The notes beneath the pieces were generated by a model that was not told the DNA's origin, did no database searches, and saw only the letters and a program-made list of their open reading frames with translations. Below, piece after piece: positions 21,849 through 32,599 of a stretch of 64,000 nt of DNA. The DNA comes from Acanthococcus lagerstroemiae (lineage: Eukaryota; Arthropoda; Insecta; Hemiptera; Eriococcidae). The translations under genes and the position numbers were made by a program. Within the stretch, counting starts at the first letter, position 1; each line of letters starts with the position of its first letter. Location: contig CM063108.1 in the NCBI GenBank assembly GCA_031841125.1, forward strand, positions 27,083,399-27,147,398. Reading direction: 5' to 3'.

Positions 21849-23058
21849 AGGTAAAATGCCAGTTATTGGTCAGGTACCACTTATTGGTCAAAATTTCAAA
21901 GCTTAATAGCTTGGCCACCAGAGCACGTGAGAGTCCCACGTTTGTGGCAGCGTGAAGCTGACATACCATTCTAGCATAGTATCTGTGTTCGAAGTGTTTT
22001 CGATGATTCCCGTTGAAGTTATGAGCTGTGGAAGAAATCGCGGGTTCCTCGTCTGGATAATGCTTATCAATTTTGACGTGCGCCGGCAATTTGAAAAAAG
22101 TAAGTACTTATAGCTATTATTTCCAAAAATTTTTTAATCTTGTGTTAAGAAGGGGTATCAAGGAACACATTTCAAGTATTTTTGTGACAATTGAGTTCCT
22201 CTCTTTCGAATGCGTGTCTGGAGGAATGAAAACGAAATCCAGTTTTTGAAATGCTTGTGCCTCGGCACCATTGTTTTGTTTCTTGATTTTGACGATGTGG
22301 GTAGCTTATTTTATAGTTGCAGAATACATTGCAATGATGAAATTTAACATACGATGGGGGAAAAAATGACCAATGATTGGCCTGGCCAATAACTGGTTTC
22401 TAATTTTTTGACCAACTACTGACCAATATTTCTGTTTGAATTTCTTATCAGTTCGTCAACACGGCTGTGAGCCAACTTACTTTCCTTTTTTGTTAATTAT
22501 TACCTACTTTCTCATTTTTTGCAACCTAGTCCTGTATTTTGAAATTACGGAGTGTTACTTGTGTTTTCTTCTGTACTCAGGTTTTTGTGTTCAATGAAGC
22601 CTGTCATTACTCAAATAAATCAAATTTTCATTTTTACCCCTTTTCATCATCCTTTCTATTTCAGATTTTTTTTTTTTTTTTTTGGCGTGCCAATTATTGG
22701 TCGACCAACAACTGACAATTTTGAACACATTTTCAGAAGTGCATAAAAAGTTGAAATTTCAATTGTCGATGGTGCGGACGCGTGGAACAGGTTTCTAATG
22801 GGGAGTACTATCGTATGCTATGATCAGAATCCAAAAATACGACTGATCAATAATTGGCACCTATTGCCAGTTGTTGGTTTTCGGACCCCTCGTAGAATGT
22901 CTTTGGATCACTTCCCGGGGCTGACCATAATTTCATCATGCTGTATGTTGTAGAGGAAAGATCAAAGTATTCATTAAGCCAAAATCGAATCTCCCATGTT
23001 AATTTGGGGTCGAGCTATGCCCCTCCAAAAAACCTGACCAATAACTGGCATTTTACCT
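21849..23058. mobile_element. DNA transposon with perfect 27-bp TIRs and internal copies of the TIR motif
   Basis: The first 27 bases (AGGTAAAATGCCAGTTATTG, then GTCAGGT) are exactly mirrored at 23032-23058. The core of the TIR, roughly TGACCAATAACTGGC, recurs inside in both orientations. Copies lie at about 21880 (TTATTGGTCA), 22367-22430 (TGACCAATGATTGG, GGCCAATAACTGG, TGACCAACTACTGACCAAT), 22688-22715 and 22845-22880. No transposase is recognised. One 80-codon minus frame ends inside the left TIR but resembles nothing I know. No clear target duplication is seen (flanks ATT and TTG). The superfamily is undetermined. Confidence 0.85.
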
Positions 23059-23059
23059 T

Positions 23060-24470
23060 TGTCTATTGTCAAAAATATAATGTTTTCAGATTCAATTATT
23101 TTCTCTATTAGTCAATTATAATATTAGTTGAAATCATACGAATTCTTTTTGATTTTCTTGAATAACCTTCAATTGTTTCCGTGTTCCAGGTTCCACCATC
23201 ATTTATGTCTGGATAAGGGTCTCTTGGGTCTTTGAGTTCATTTGCGAAGTTCTTTTCCAACCATGATGAGATGGAGGGGAGAAACGGGGGAAATACCCCG
23301 GGCCCGGACTTTCAGAGGACCCGATATTTTTAAAAGGCCTGAATTTCAACGCTTACGGCTACATCATACTGTACATTATATCAACAATCACTCCTTACAC
23401 CATGAAAGAAACCAGGAAAATCAAAAATTCTGGTGTTGAATGTATTTTTGTAATTTTTTCCTATCTGACGAAAGAACAAAATAGACTGGAAGGAGAAGGG
23501 GGCTCGTGGAAATTCTCCCAGGCCCTCTTTCTCTCTACGGGGTTGTTCTTTTCCCTTTCCATTTTATTATTTGTGCCTCACAGAGGACTGATCTTCAATT
23601 ATTCCAACTTAAAGATCAGTCCCTTGAGGAGCTCAAATAGTGTGAAGGAGAAACTCTAAAAATGAACTCAGTGACTAAAAAAAAAAAAACAAAAAAAAAA
23701 CGAAAACTTATTTAGACATAATGAATACCCGAAAAATGAGGCGAAGGGAGAAAAGAACTCCACTAGAAAACTCAGCGATCCGAAAAATTCTTACTCAGAT
23801 GAAAATAATGTAAAAATTGGAAGAAAATTGAAATAATTAAAAATCAGCTCTCTGTGGAACGCAGATGAGGAGGAGAAGGGAGGAAATACCGAGAGATGGA
23901 CTTCAAGATTTCAAAAAACATCAATTCGAGAAAGAAAATAATTGTTAGTCTCGTATGGATGGGGAGGGGGGGGGGAGGTTATTCTTCAATTGTAAATTAA
24001 GTATCACACATTGTAAGGAAAAATACTGTAGTTACTAACTCAAACTTTCATAATGTTCTGATTTCAGTAAAAATTCTGAAAACTCAAAAATGTAGTCGAA
24101 ACCACATTCTTAGAAAATTTTATTTTTATAAGTCAAACAAGTTTTTTCTCAATATGTTCAACATATTGTGTACTTTCATAAAATAACGTGTTTAGTAATA
24201 CAAAAAATTTTTATCGTTATCTATCTCGAAAAAGCTTTTTTGTGATAATCTCTTACGTACTAACATCCCCCGTTAAACTTAGAGTCCTTTGCGCTTACTC
24301 AAAATATTGGGTTTCTTACTGGTATTTTGTCAAATTTCTGTAGATACCAAACCACAACTGCTCAGGGATCAGCGCAATTCGAATTGCAGAATCTTATTAT
24401 TTTTTTCATTCTACATTACACATCCAGACATTAAAACCAAGGTCCGCCCATTCTCTAATTAATTCTGAAA
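23060..24470. other. No gene recognised
   Basis: AT-rich, with A-runs near 23680 and a G-run near 23965. Open frames are short and unrecognised. Confidence 0.4.
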
Positions 24471-24479
24471 TCTATTAAG

Positions 24480-24960
24480 AAGTCGTAAGTTGTCTTCAAG
24501 CTTGAAAAGTTATACAAAATCTTAACAAATTTGTGAAAGAGTCCTGAAAATTCTCGGTTAGATCTCGAGGAATTTTCATCTAGACTCGAATGGTCTTAAT
24601 AAGCAAGTCTTGAATATTCTTAATTAGTTTACGCAATTTAGAAGGGCTGTAAATAGTCTCAAGTCTGAGAAAATCTTGAAGAAGCTTGACCTAGTGTTGA
24701 AGAGTTTTAACAGAGTTTTACCAGAGTTTGAAAGCGTCCCACAATAGATTAAACGAGATTAGTAGTTATCAAAGTTATCAAGTCTTAAATAAGTATTTTA
24801 AGTGAGCTATAAAAAGTCTCAGATAAGTATGAAAATGAATACAAGGTCTTAAATAAGAATTAAGCCTGAAAAAGTTATAAAAAGTGGTTAAAAAATTCTA
24901 AAGGGTCTTAGTACGTAGAGCAACTTAAATAAATTTGGAAAAACTCAAAACGAGTTAAGC
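24480..24960. repeat. Degenerate simple repeat (AAGTCTTAAATAAG-like)
   Basis: About 25 loose copies of AGTCTTGAA, GTCTTAAATAAG and AAAAGTCTCAG follow one another with no strict period. The same texture appears at 18690-18840 and, inverted, in 36650-37560. It is non-coding. Confidence 0.55.
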
Positions 24961-24969
24961 ATTATGATG

Positions 24970-25880
24970 GATTTCCGATCTGTTGGTTCACGTTTCTTCT
25001 ATGCTTTTTGCTGACTATGTCAGAAGCAGTGTCTAGTATTTCTATTTCTGATGCTGCTTTATCCCTGTTTCAGAATCGCAGACAGAACGAGTATTATGTA
25101 TACTAAGTACATTAGTACCTACATACTCACGGGGAGGAAATTCGCAGAGACGCTACCCAAACGTCTGTTTATTGGCCAAGGTCGAGAATCCACCGCTGAA
25201 ATATTTATTTCTTGTACCTCAGCCGAGTCTTAATAACATAATAGAGCATAAAGAGGCGTAGTGCCAAATTTTAGAAGAATTGGTGAGGTATTTTAGCACG
25301 AATATGAATCGTGTCATGAAATATTCATGGCTGCGATTATGTAGCAGCGTTTGCATAGAACAATCTGGATAGTAAAAAAAGAGACCAAACGAACTCGGAG
25401 AAAATAAAATCGTAAACCTGTCGAAGTCCTCGATACCATTTGACGAATAGTTCGTAAGCACGATGCAGGTGCACACAGTCAAGTTACCTTGGTTGTAAAC
25501 CAGTTTTTGTAAGCAAAAATATATTTTCATTTTCTTCGCTGAGTAAGTCTCAGTTCCAGGTTCATAAATTTCTCTAGGCTCAAGGAGTGACTAAGTTTCG
25601 AGGATTAGTGGGGTTTATGGCGCCGACCTGTATGTGCGCTGTAGTTCCTCGGTTTTGCAAAATATTTATCAAATTTATTTGCAGGAAGGATTTTATGCTG
25701 CTGAGAAACACTTATTCGCGAATGGAGTGCGGGTAAAGTTTTTTCAAGTTTTAAGAAAATTTCGATGAAAAAACTATTTTGGATTGGGGAAATTATCCCC
25801 CAAATCCTTCGTTTAAAAATAAGCTCTAGTTTTGTCTTTTATGTCTAAAATTGATTTTTTGACTTCGGCTGTTCAGAGCT
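24970..25880. other. No gene recognised
   Basis: A 103-codon minus-strand frame (25219-25530) has no recognisable motif. The region otherwise looks single-copy. Confidence 0.35.
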
Positions 25881-25884
25881 GACG

Positions 25885-26119
25885 GAAAAAACATGGGGCG
25901 AGCTTTTTCCTTACATCGACGGTCTCCTGCACAGCCCTGGAAACCATCCTTTCGAGCATTACTTCAGAGACATCGAGGAGCCTATTAGGGCAGTCAGTCC
26001 TCTTCTTCTCTGGCCCAAAAACCTGGCCCAGGTCGAAATGTAGCGAGTTGCTACGTGGGATCGAAACCGGGAACGTCGGAGTTCGAAACCAGCGCGCTAT
26101 CCACTCGGCCAACCAGACT
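25885..26119 (-). mobile_element. tRNA-derived SINE, diverged minus copy
   Basis: Minus-strand text begins GAGTCTGGTTGGCCGAGTGG, includes GGTTTCGATCCCACGTAGCA and continues through TTTCGACCTGGGCCAGG, TGTCTCTGAAGTAATGCTCG and AAAGGATGGTTTCCAGGG. The order is that of the full SINE at 62.7 kb. The tail end is degraded and no target duplication was found. Confidence 0.85.
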
Positions 26120-26124
26120 CCACA

Positions 26125-26560
26125 ATGTGCATAAAAGCAAAACCAAATTTTTCAGGAGAGGATTTTGAAAGTTTCTATAACTTGAACTCTCATGCCACCT
26201 TTTGTGAAACGAATTTGGACAATATGATATTAAAGATGTAATCGGCCAACCTGCAGCAATGTCTGGAAGCATGCAAATTATGGCAACCTTTATTACTACA
26301 TCCTTCAACCACATTTTAAAAGAGAAAGACAGCACCTATTACATTTGGCACAACGAAACAGACATTTGTCACATTTGTGCCCAAACGAAAGCACCAATTT
26401 CATAAATAACATGATTATCTGAAACATCATTATTTCTGCATAATTTTATAATGAATTACTTATGCTAATGTGGATAGTGTCTCATAGAATTGTTTATACT
26501 CCGGTGATATTATCTTATAGTATCTAGTAAAAATAAGAGATCTTTTTTTATTTTCTTTTG
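26125..26560. other. No gene recognised
   Basis: AT-rich spacer between the SINE and a LINE fragment. Confidence 0.4.
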
Positions 26561-26564
26561 AAAC

Positions 26565-26930
26565 GCTCAGAACCGACTTGAAAGAGGAGATACAAACGGA
26601 GGATGCAGCGGGAGAAGCGAAAATTCAACAAGGAGTAAGACAAGATTGCTGTTTGTCACTATCAGGCACTGTTCAACCTATTTAGTTGAAGAAATGAATA
26701 AAAGGTTAGAGATACTGTTATTACTACAACAGGGAATGGTTGAGGGAAAGAACTGGAAAGGAAGGCAAAGAATGAGCTATGAAGAGCAGATAATGAAGGG
26801 ATACAAAGTGTAAATCCTTCTTAAAAATGAAAAAATTATCACAAGAGGGAGACAAGTGGAAAGACGTAACCTACCAGTCGAGATACCAGGAAATGTATCA
26901 TCATATTTTTTTATTTCCTTCAAATTAGTG
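26565..26930 (+). pseudogene. LINE reverse transcriptase fragment
   Basis: The plus frame reads TDLKEEIQTEDAAGEAKIQQ followed by GVRQDCCLSLSGT. This matches the conserved GVRQGCPLSP.LF motif of LINE reverse transcriptases, with two substitutions and the downstream part lost. A second stretch (KGRQRMSYEEQIMKGYKV, partly out of frame) may be linker sequence of the same element. It is too short and decayed to place in a clade. Confidence 0.65.
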
Positions 26931-26997
26931 AAAAATTACGGGAGATACGAGAAACATTTATTAGACTAAAAAAATTCTGCGTATAATTTCATACAAA

Positions 26998-27162
26998 ATA
27001 TGATGCCCCTAACATAACGGAAACCACAACGGGACAATCAATGATGTAGAGTTCCTGTTCTCTCCGCGTACATATAGCATACAAATTAAAAATTAGTATT
27101 TGCAAACTGTACCTTCTTTGTGACCTCCTGTGGTGGTTTCCATTATGTTAGGGGCATCATAT
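26998..27162. mobile_element. MITE with ~32-bp TIRs (ATATGATGCCCC)
   Basis: The left end ATATGATGCCCCTAACATAA, then GGAAACCAC, is mirrored at 27130-27162 with one or two mismatches. The length is 165 bp and it is non-coding. TA-rich flanks would fit a TA target site, as in Tc1/mariner MITEs, but the exact boundary is ambiguous because the inversion runs into AT-rich flank. Confidence 0.8.
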
Positions 27163-27264
27163 CTAGTATCATTCGGTAGGGTGCTACAAACAGGATATTT
27201 TTAGTGAGCAGAATGTTTCTATCATCTCGCATAATTTCCATTTATCATTAAGAAAAAACGAATA

Positions 27265-27425
27265 TCAAGAAAAATTTGCCGATATTTTACTGAAAATATT
27301 TCTTAATTGAAAAAATAAATAAATAAATAAATAAACACACAAACATTTATAAAAAATGAAAAATTTGAATGAATAATGTCAAAATTTGCCGACCGCCAAA
27401 TTATTTCCCCCAACAGTTTCGTCCT
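27265..27425 (+). repeat. Dispersed repeat R1, uninterrupted copy
   Basis: AAAATTTGCCGATATTTTAC, TTAATTGAAAAAATAAATAA, (ATAA)n, AAACATTTATAAAAAATGAA and TTTGCCGACCGCCAAATTAT run without a break. This copy serves as the reference showing that the copy near 1-2.4 kb is split by an insertion. Confidence 0.65.
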
Positions 27426-27439
27426 TGATTATAAGTTTG

Positions 27440-29265
27440 GATACTGCATAAGAAGAGAACCATAATTATGAACTACATTTTCCTTATTTAACTCAATTTC
27501 ATCGAAAATGTCACTTGTGTAGGTACATTGCGCATGAGACCATTGACATAAATAGGTTTATAAAAACCGAATTTAAAAATCATAAGCGAGTGCAAAACTT
27601 GGCGTTGTTTACGTCACAGTCGTGTGCCGTTGGACGTGCCGCGACGTGCCCTCTGTTTCAGATCTACCTACACCGGAGTTTCAAAAATTTTAATTAATTA
27701 AAGCGAGGCCAGCGCTATTACAAATAACTGAAATAATACGGCAGAAAAGAAAATATAAATGAAGGAAGCTTCGGAAAATCTCCGCGCTCAAAGACGCTAC
27801 CTCGAGAGTTACAAAATACGAGACGAAACAAAGATGACAGAGGAAGGAAATTTCGAAAATTGAAATGTTGTAAAAACGCGGCGCAGCTACTCTTGGCGGA
27901 ATTCGCTGCGAAGTAAAACAGGGAGCTTCGTCTTGAAGAGAAAAGTTGCCGCGGCGGCTTAATCTCAAATTATCATTAGTTAACCTTTCGGGCAGAGATT
28001 ATACGAGAAGTATAATGCTAATAGATCTTCAACAACCTTCTTCCTTGTTCGTGAACGGCGAACTCAAACCGTTTTCGGATTACTTATCCGGCTTACGAGA
28101 CGATTACCGCACCTGCTTTTCCTCGCGCCACACTAGTCTCTCAATTTTGTGTAAAGAAAAATTGCGCGTATTGCCGCACATCTAAAAAAAATAACCTTTA
28201 ACTCGAGACCACTTTGTTTTGCAGTAAAATGATAATTAGGGTGCTTTTATCCATAAACGAAGTAATAATACTATACTTCACGCAGGGACACTAATTTTTT
28301 ATGCCATTTTCTAATCAATGTACACATTTTGATTACATTAAACCTATTTTTGAACCGATTGGTCGGCTGTTTTTATTCGTTCAATTTTCAGTTTAGGCGG
28401 TTACATTCAAATCAATTTTTTCAGTATTATTCAAATCAGCGATAATAACAGCGATGGATATTGAATAGTAATTGAACGGAACGGCGGTTTAATCACCATT
28501 TTGAGATGATAATTCAGTAAAACATTGAAGAGGTCGTTGAATTTCCGGTATGCACGGGATGCTGGTATGGATTTCATTCCTAAATATGCCGTATCTGCGT
28601 CACTATTTTAAAGACCAAAAAAAAAAAAAAGCGCCTCCATTGTTCCAAATTAACTGAAGCGACAAGTGACTATAAACTGTGAGTGAATACTTCTCCGTTG
28701 AATGTTGGTGAACACTGTTTCCCCATTTCACGTCGTCCAACCAGAGAGCGGTTCTCCCACTAAACCTCCCTGGAGTGATAGGAGACGTCGGCTATATAAC
28801 CGGATGCGCTTCAGAAACCATTTCATTCTTTTATTGGTAGTCCATGGAAGAAACTCTACTTCTTCATTAAATATACTTAATAATAACTAGCTAACCCGCT
28901 TCCTGGCTCATCTAGACCCTGGGCTAAAGTGAGTTGGCGTAAGTGAGTTAGATGGGGGTGCCAAAATTGGAAGAAAAAAAAAACAATTTGACGAAGTGGC
29001 AAGGGGGGTCCAAACCTCCTCGGCACCTGCTCTTCAAGTCACATTGCGTTCATTCGGAGTGTCCTGATTCATTTGTAGTTTATCGCTTCATGTTTGTGTT
29101 GTTTAGACAAAGATGTTAGGATTCTTAAAACTTCAATTGATAATTAAAAGATAGAAGCCTAATATGGTTTCCAAAAACTGAATTCTGTGGAATAGTAATT
29201 AATATCAGCCTTTTATTCGTGTAGTTCTACAGTTTCATAAATATATGTAATAGAAGATATACACT
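27440..29265. other. No gene recognised
   Basis: Apparently single-copy DNA with moderate CG content between 27600 and 28150. Frames of 60-92 codons show no recognisable domain. No splice-site or exon model can be supported. Confidence 0.35.
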
Positions 29266-29274
29266 TCTTACACC

Positions 29275-29620
29275 AAACCACTCAGACCCTTTGGGTATAG
29301 GCCTCCCCAGGTTTTTTCCATATTTTTTGGTCTTGAGCCGCTCTTCCCCACATTATTCCTGTAATTTTTGTTACGTCATCACGCCATTTTGTACCTGGGC
29401 TTTATCGCATTCTTTTCTTCGTGTAAGATTCCCACTCAGTGATAATTTTGTTCTATCCTGTCCCTTCTTGATATGCGGTATGTCGCACGTAATCCCATTT
29501 TAATTTCTTGACCGCCATCTTACCTCTTTCATACCCGTTTCCTCTCTTATATTTTTGTTTTTCACTCGTGTCTTTTATTCTTCACCCAAGTCTCATCTTG
29601 GCTTAATACTATGAATAACT
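29275..29620 (-). pseudogene. LINE C-terminal fragment
   Basis: On the minus strand the blocks GIMWGRAAQDQKIWKKPGEA and YTQRV, preceded by WRDDVTKI-like text in a neighbouring frame, match the tryptophan-rich C-terminus (W..AQDR..W..L.EAY) of RTE/CR1-type LINE polyproteins. Frameshifts and stops are frequent upstream. It lies on the same strand as, and just 3' of, the LINE at 30240-32000, separated from it only by a tandem array, so it may be the tail of that element. Confidence 0.65.
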
Positions 29621-30238
29621 TCAACATGATAAACTAGATTGCCACCATCTGATATCTCGCTCCCTCCACTCTATTTGTTTTATTACAACAGCAATTTAAA
29701 AATTACGTTCGGATAACCAAAACTTGATAAACCAGACTGCTACCAGCTAATACCTCACTCCCCACCATTTGTTTTACTACAACGATTTGAAATATAATCG
29801 AATAATTAAACTTGATAAACCATACTGCTACCAGCTGATACCAGCTGATATCTCACCCCCCCCCCATTCCATTAATTGCACTACAACAGCGATTTGAAAT
29901 GATCGGATAACCAAATTTAATAAACTAGACTGCAACCAGCTGATATCTCACCCCCTCCTCCATTCCATTTGTTTCACTACAATTATTTGAAATATGATCG
30001 AATAACTAAAACTTGATAAACTAGACTGCCACCAGCTGATATCTCGCTCCCCCACTCCATTGTTTTCACTAAAAATATTTGAAATAGGATCGGATAGCCA
30101 AAATTTGATAAACTAGATAGCCACCAATTGATAACTCACCCCCTCCCCCACTCCATTTGTTTCACTACAATTATTTAAAATACGATCGAATAACTAACAC
30201 TTGATAAACTAGACTGCCACCAGCCGATATCTCGCTCC
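29610..30238. repeat. Minisatellite, ~95-bp unit, about 6.5 copies
   Basis: The phrase TTGATAAACTAGACTGCCAC begins near 29628, 29725, 29814, 29918, 30015, 30107 and 30203 (spacings of about 89-106 bp). Each unit continues CAGCTGATATCTC, a C-run, CCATTTGTTTCACTACAA and GATCGGATAACCAAA. One unit carries a local doubling of ACCAGCTGAT. Confidence 0.92.
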
Positions 30239-30239
30239 C

Positions 30240-32000
30240 GTTAATATTTGCTCCATATTCGCATGCTTTTTCTAAGATTTGGTTTATGGTATGGAGGTGG
30301 TCTAGTGTGGAGAAGTTTTGTCGGAATCCAGTTTGTTCAGGAGGTTGGTGGTACTCGAGTAGTTTCCTGAGCCTTAACTCTAATAATTTTGAGAAGATTT
30401 TGGAAATAGTGGGAGATGAACTTATAGGGCGGTAGTTGTTTTACTTTGTGCCTGCTGCCTTTTTTATGAAATAGAATTACATCGGTGTGCTTCCATTCGG
30501 TCGGTATTGAGTTAGAATCCATAATTTTGTTGAAGAGCGTTGTTAGTGCTTCTATGAGAATGCGACCCCCGGCCTTTATATGTTCGTTTCTAATACCGCC
30601 AAGCCCTGGAGTTCTCTCTTTTTTTAACCTATTAACTACCATCTCCACTTCAGAGGACGAAAACGGACAGAATTCGGCGAGTTCTTCCAGTTGGAGGGAA
30701 AAGGCTCTGATGGAGGTACTGTTGAGTTTTCCTCCGAATCGTACAGCTTTTCTCGTAGAATTTAGTTGCCATCTGATTAATTTCGTCACGATCGTAGATT
30801 TTAACTCCGGATTCGTTTTCCAGGTAATGTGGTTAAATAGTTGCCGAGAGATAATTTTTTATTAAGATTTTTGACTTATCCAGTGTTTTCCTTATTAGGG
30901 CTTCATTTTTTGGCATGGTTCTTTCCCTTTGTAATGACCTAATCCTTTTCGAAATCAAATTTAACTCCACTTTTTCTCTCGATGTTTTTTGGCTTTTTCG
31001 TAAGATTTCAATCCGTTTTCCATATAGGATTTTTAGGTCGTCATTTACTATTGTGAGTGGTGGGGGTACGTTGCCAGGCGAAGTTTCCGAGCTAGCGGAT
31101 GCCTTAATAAAACTATTGCTAAGTTGATCATAATATTCTTCTAGGCTAAGGAGGTCTGGGTTTCTAAGTGGTGTTAGTAATTTTGAAAGGGTATTTTCGA
31201 ATTTTGAGGGGTTGACTTACTTTATCGGTTTATTCTTGCTGTTCGTTATATTAGGCGTAGTTGGACATCAAAGAGCGACGTATAGGAGCCGATGATCGGT
31301 AATAAAATTAAATTTATTTGAAATTTCAAAGTTTGTTATACTTTTTTCACTTTTTGGTACCAAAATATAATCTATCAACGTTTTGTATTCTTGATTAGGG
31401 CTGAGCCAAATCCATCTTCTGACTCTTCTTTTTTTTTTTTTTTTAAAAAAAAGCCATTTGTAATTTTTAAACCAAACTCTTGGCAAAAATGAACCAGTCG
31501 CCATCCCCTATCGTTTCTTTTTCCAAAATTAAAGATCTTTACTATATCTTTGTCTTCCTGGGTGTGTTGTCCGATTTGACTATTAAAATCACCCGTGATA
31601 ATTAATTCGTTTGGAGGCTTGATTTTTTCATTATAAATTGTTTAATTTAATAGTTCGTAAAAATGCTCCATTTCTTTATCGTCTAATGTAGCAGTTGGGG
31701 CATAGATTTCTATGATTACAATATAATAATTTTGTTGATTCGAATTTTTAGAATTGCTAAGCGATCGGAAATACCCTTTAATTCAGTAATGTGGTTTTTC
31801 AGTTTTGGTTTTATTAGAAATCCTACTCCCGTTGTGACGAAGCGATTGCCTATGTGAAAAAAGTGTAATTATTACGACTGTGTAGAATTTTCTCCTCATT
31901 TCTCCTTACTACTGATAGTCCTAAAATGTCAATTTCTGAATTCTAGAGCGCATTTATTAGTGCTTTAGGATTATCTTCACCTTTCAACGTACGCATGTTT
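30240..32000 (-). pseudogene. LINE ORF2 remnant: endonuclease plus N-terminal reverse transcriptase
   Basis: This polyprotein nicks target DNA and reverse-transcribes its own RNA. Reading leftward, the endonuclease appears first: IIVIEIYAPTATLDDKEMEH and ELIITGDFNSQIGQHT (around 31680-31570), then RRWIWLSPNQEYKTLIDYIL and the catalytic-type FITDHRLLYVAL (31500-31268). Reverse transcriptase follows: EVEMVVNRLKKERTPGLGGI, WKHTDVILFHKKGS (30700-30450), then EQTGFRQNFSTLDHL and HTINQILEKACEYG, ending at 30240. Stops and frame changes break it, and the Y-x-DD region is missing, replaced by the tandem array. It is RTE/CR1-like by motif style; the clade is inferred. Confidence 0.88.
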
Positions 32001-32004
32001 AGTG

Positions 32005-32395
32005 TTCCTGCAGTTAATTTATTGTTATTCAGTCCGTGTTTTGATTTCCTTTTATTTCTTCCGGCCGAAATAATTAGGGGGTTGGGTGAGGTGTTACAGT
32101 CGTTCACTCACTCGCTGACCAAGCTTTCTGAGAGTGTGATACGACTGGATAACCAAAACTTGATTATCCAGACAGCCCCCAAAACGTTCAGCGTTGTCAG
32201 ATCGCTCACCCGAATCCCTTCAATTTCCGTTATGTGGCCCAAAGCGGCCATCATTCGAGGCCGTAAGATTATTTCAGGGCGCCGTCGTTAAGTTAGTCGT
32301 AATTACTCCAACTGGTAGAATTTACTTCACTCTGTGACAACTGACTGTCAAAAAACTAATTTCACGATTGTGTTAACTGACAACGTTTTTAAAAG
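32005..32395. other. No gene recognised; possible LINE 5' region
   Basis: Just 5' of the minus-strand LINE. It contains one stray match to the minisatellite unit (GGATAACCAAAACTTGAT near 32148), which might mark a second edge of that array. A 98-codon plus frame here has no recognisable domain. Confidence 0.35.
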
Positions 32396-32399
32396 AATG

Positions 32400-32590
32400 G
32401 TCGCTAAGAGAGTGGAAAAGAAGAAGAGGTAGACTGCCTACAAGATGGAGGGACGAGTTGGTAACAGAATTCGGGATATTATGGGGTATGGTGGGAGAGG
32501 ATCGGGGTTAGTTGAAAGAGGACGATGGATGCCTATGTCTGAAACTGGGTGCATTCGACGGCATGATGGCTCCCCACACAGCCGGGTTTA
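32400..32590 (+). pseudogene. LINE C-terminal fragment
   Basis: The plus frame encodes EWSLREWKRRRGRLPTRWRD followed by ELVTEFGILWG, then a stop and LGAFDGMMAPHTAGFN. This is the same C-terminal block as the minus-strand LINE at 6250-6510 (EWKRKMGRPPTRWRDEITKE). It is a short 3' end of the same family in the opposite orientation, probably from 5'-truncated insertion, with an A-rich region following. Confidence 0.72.
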
Positions 32591-32599
32591 ATTATACGT

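Noticed and set aside
30485..30865. 126-codon plus-strand open frame
   Set aside because: It lies antisense to well-matched LINE reverse-transcriptase motifs and has no motif of its own.
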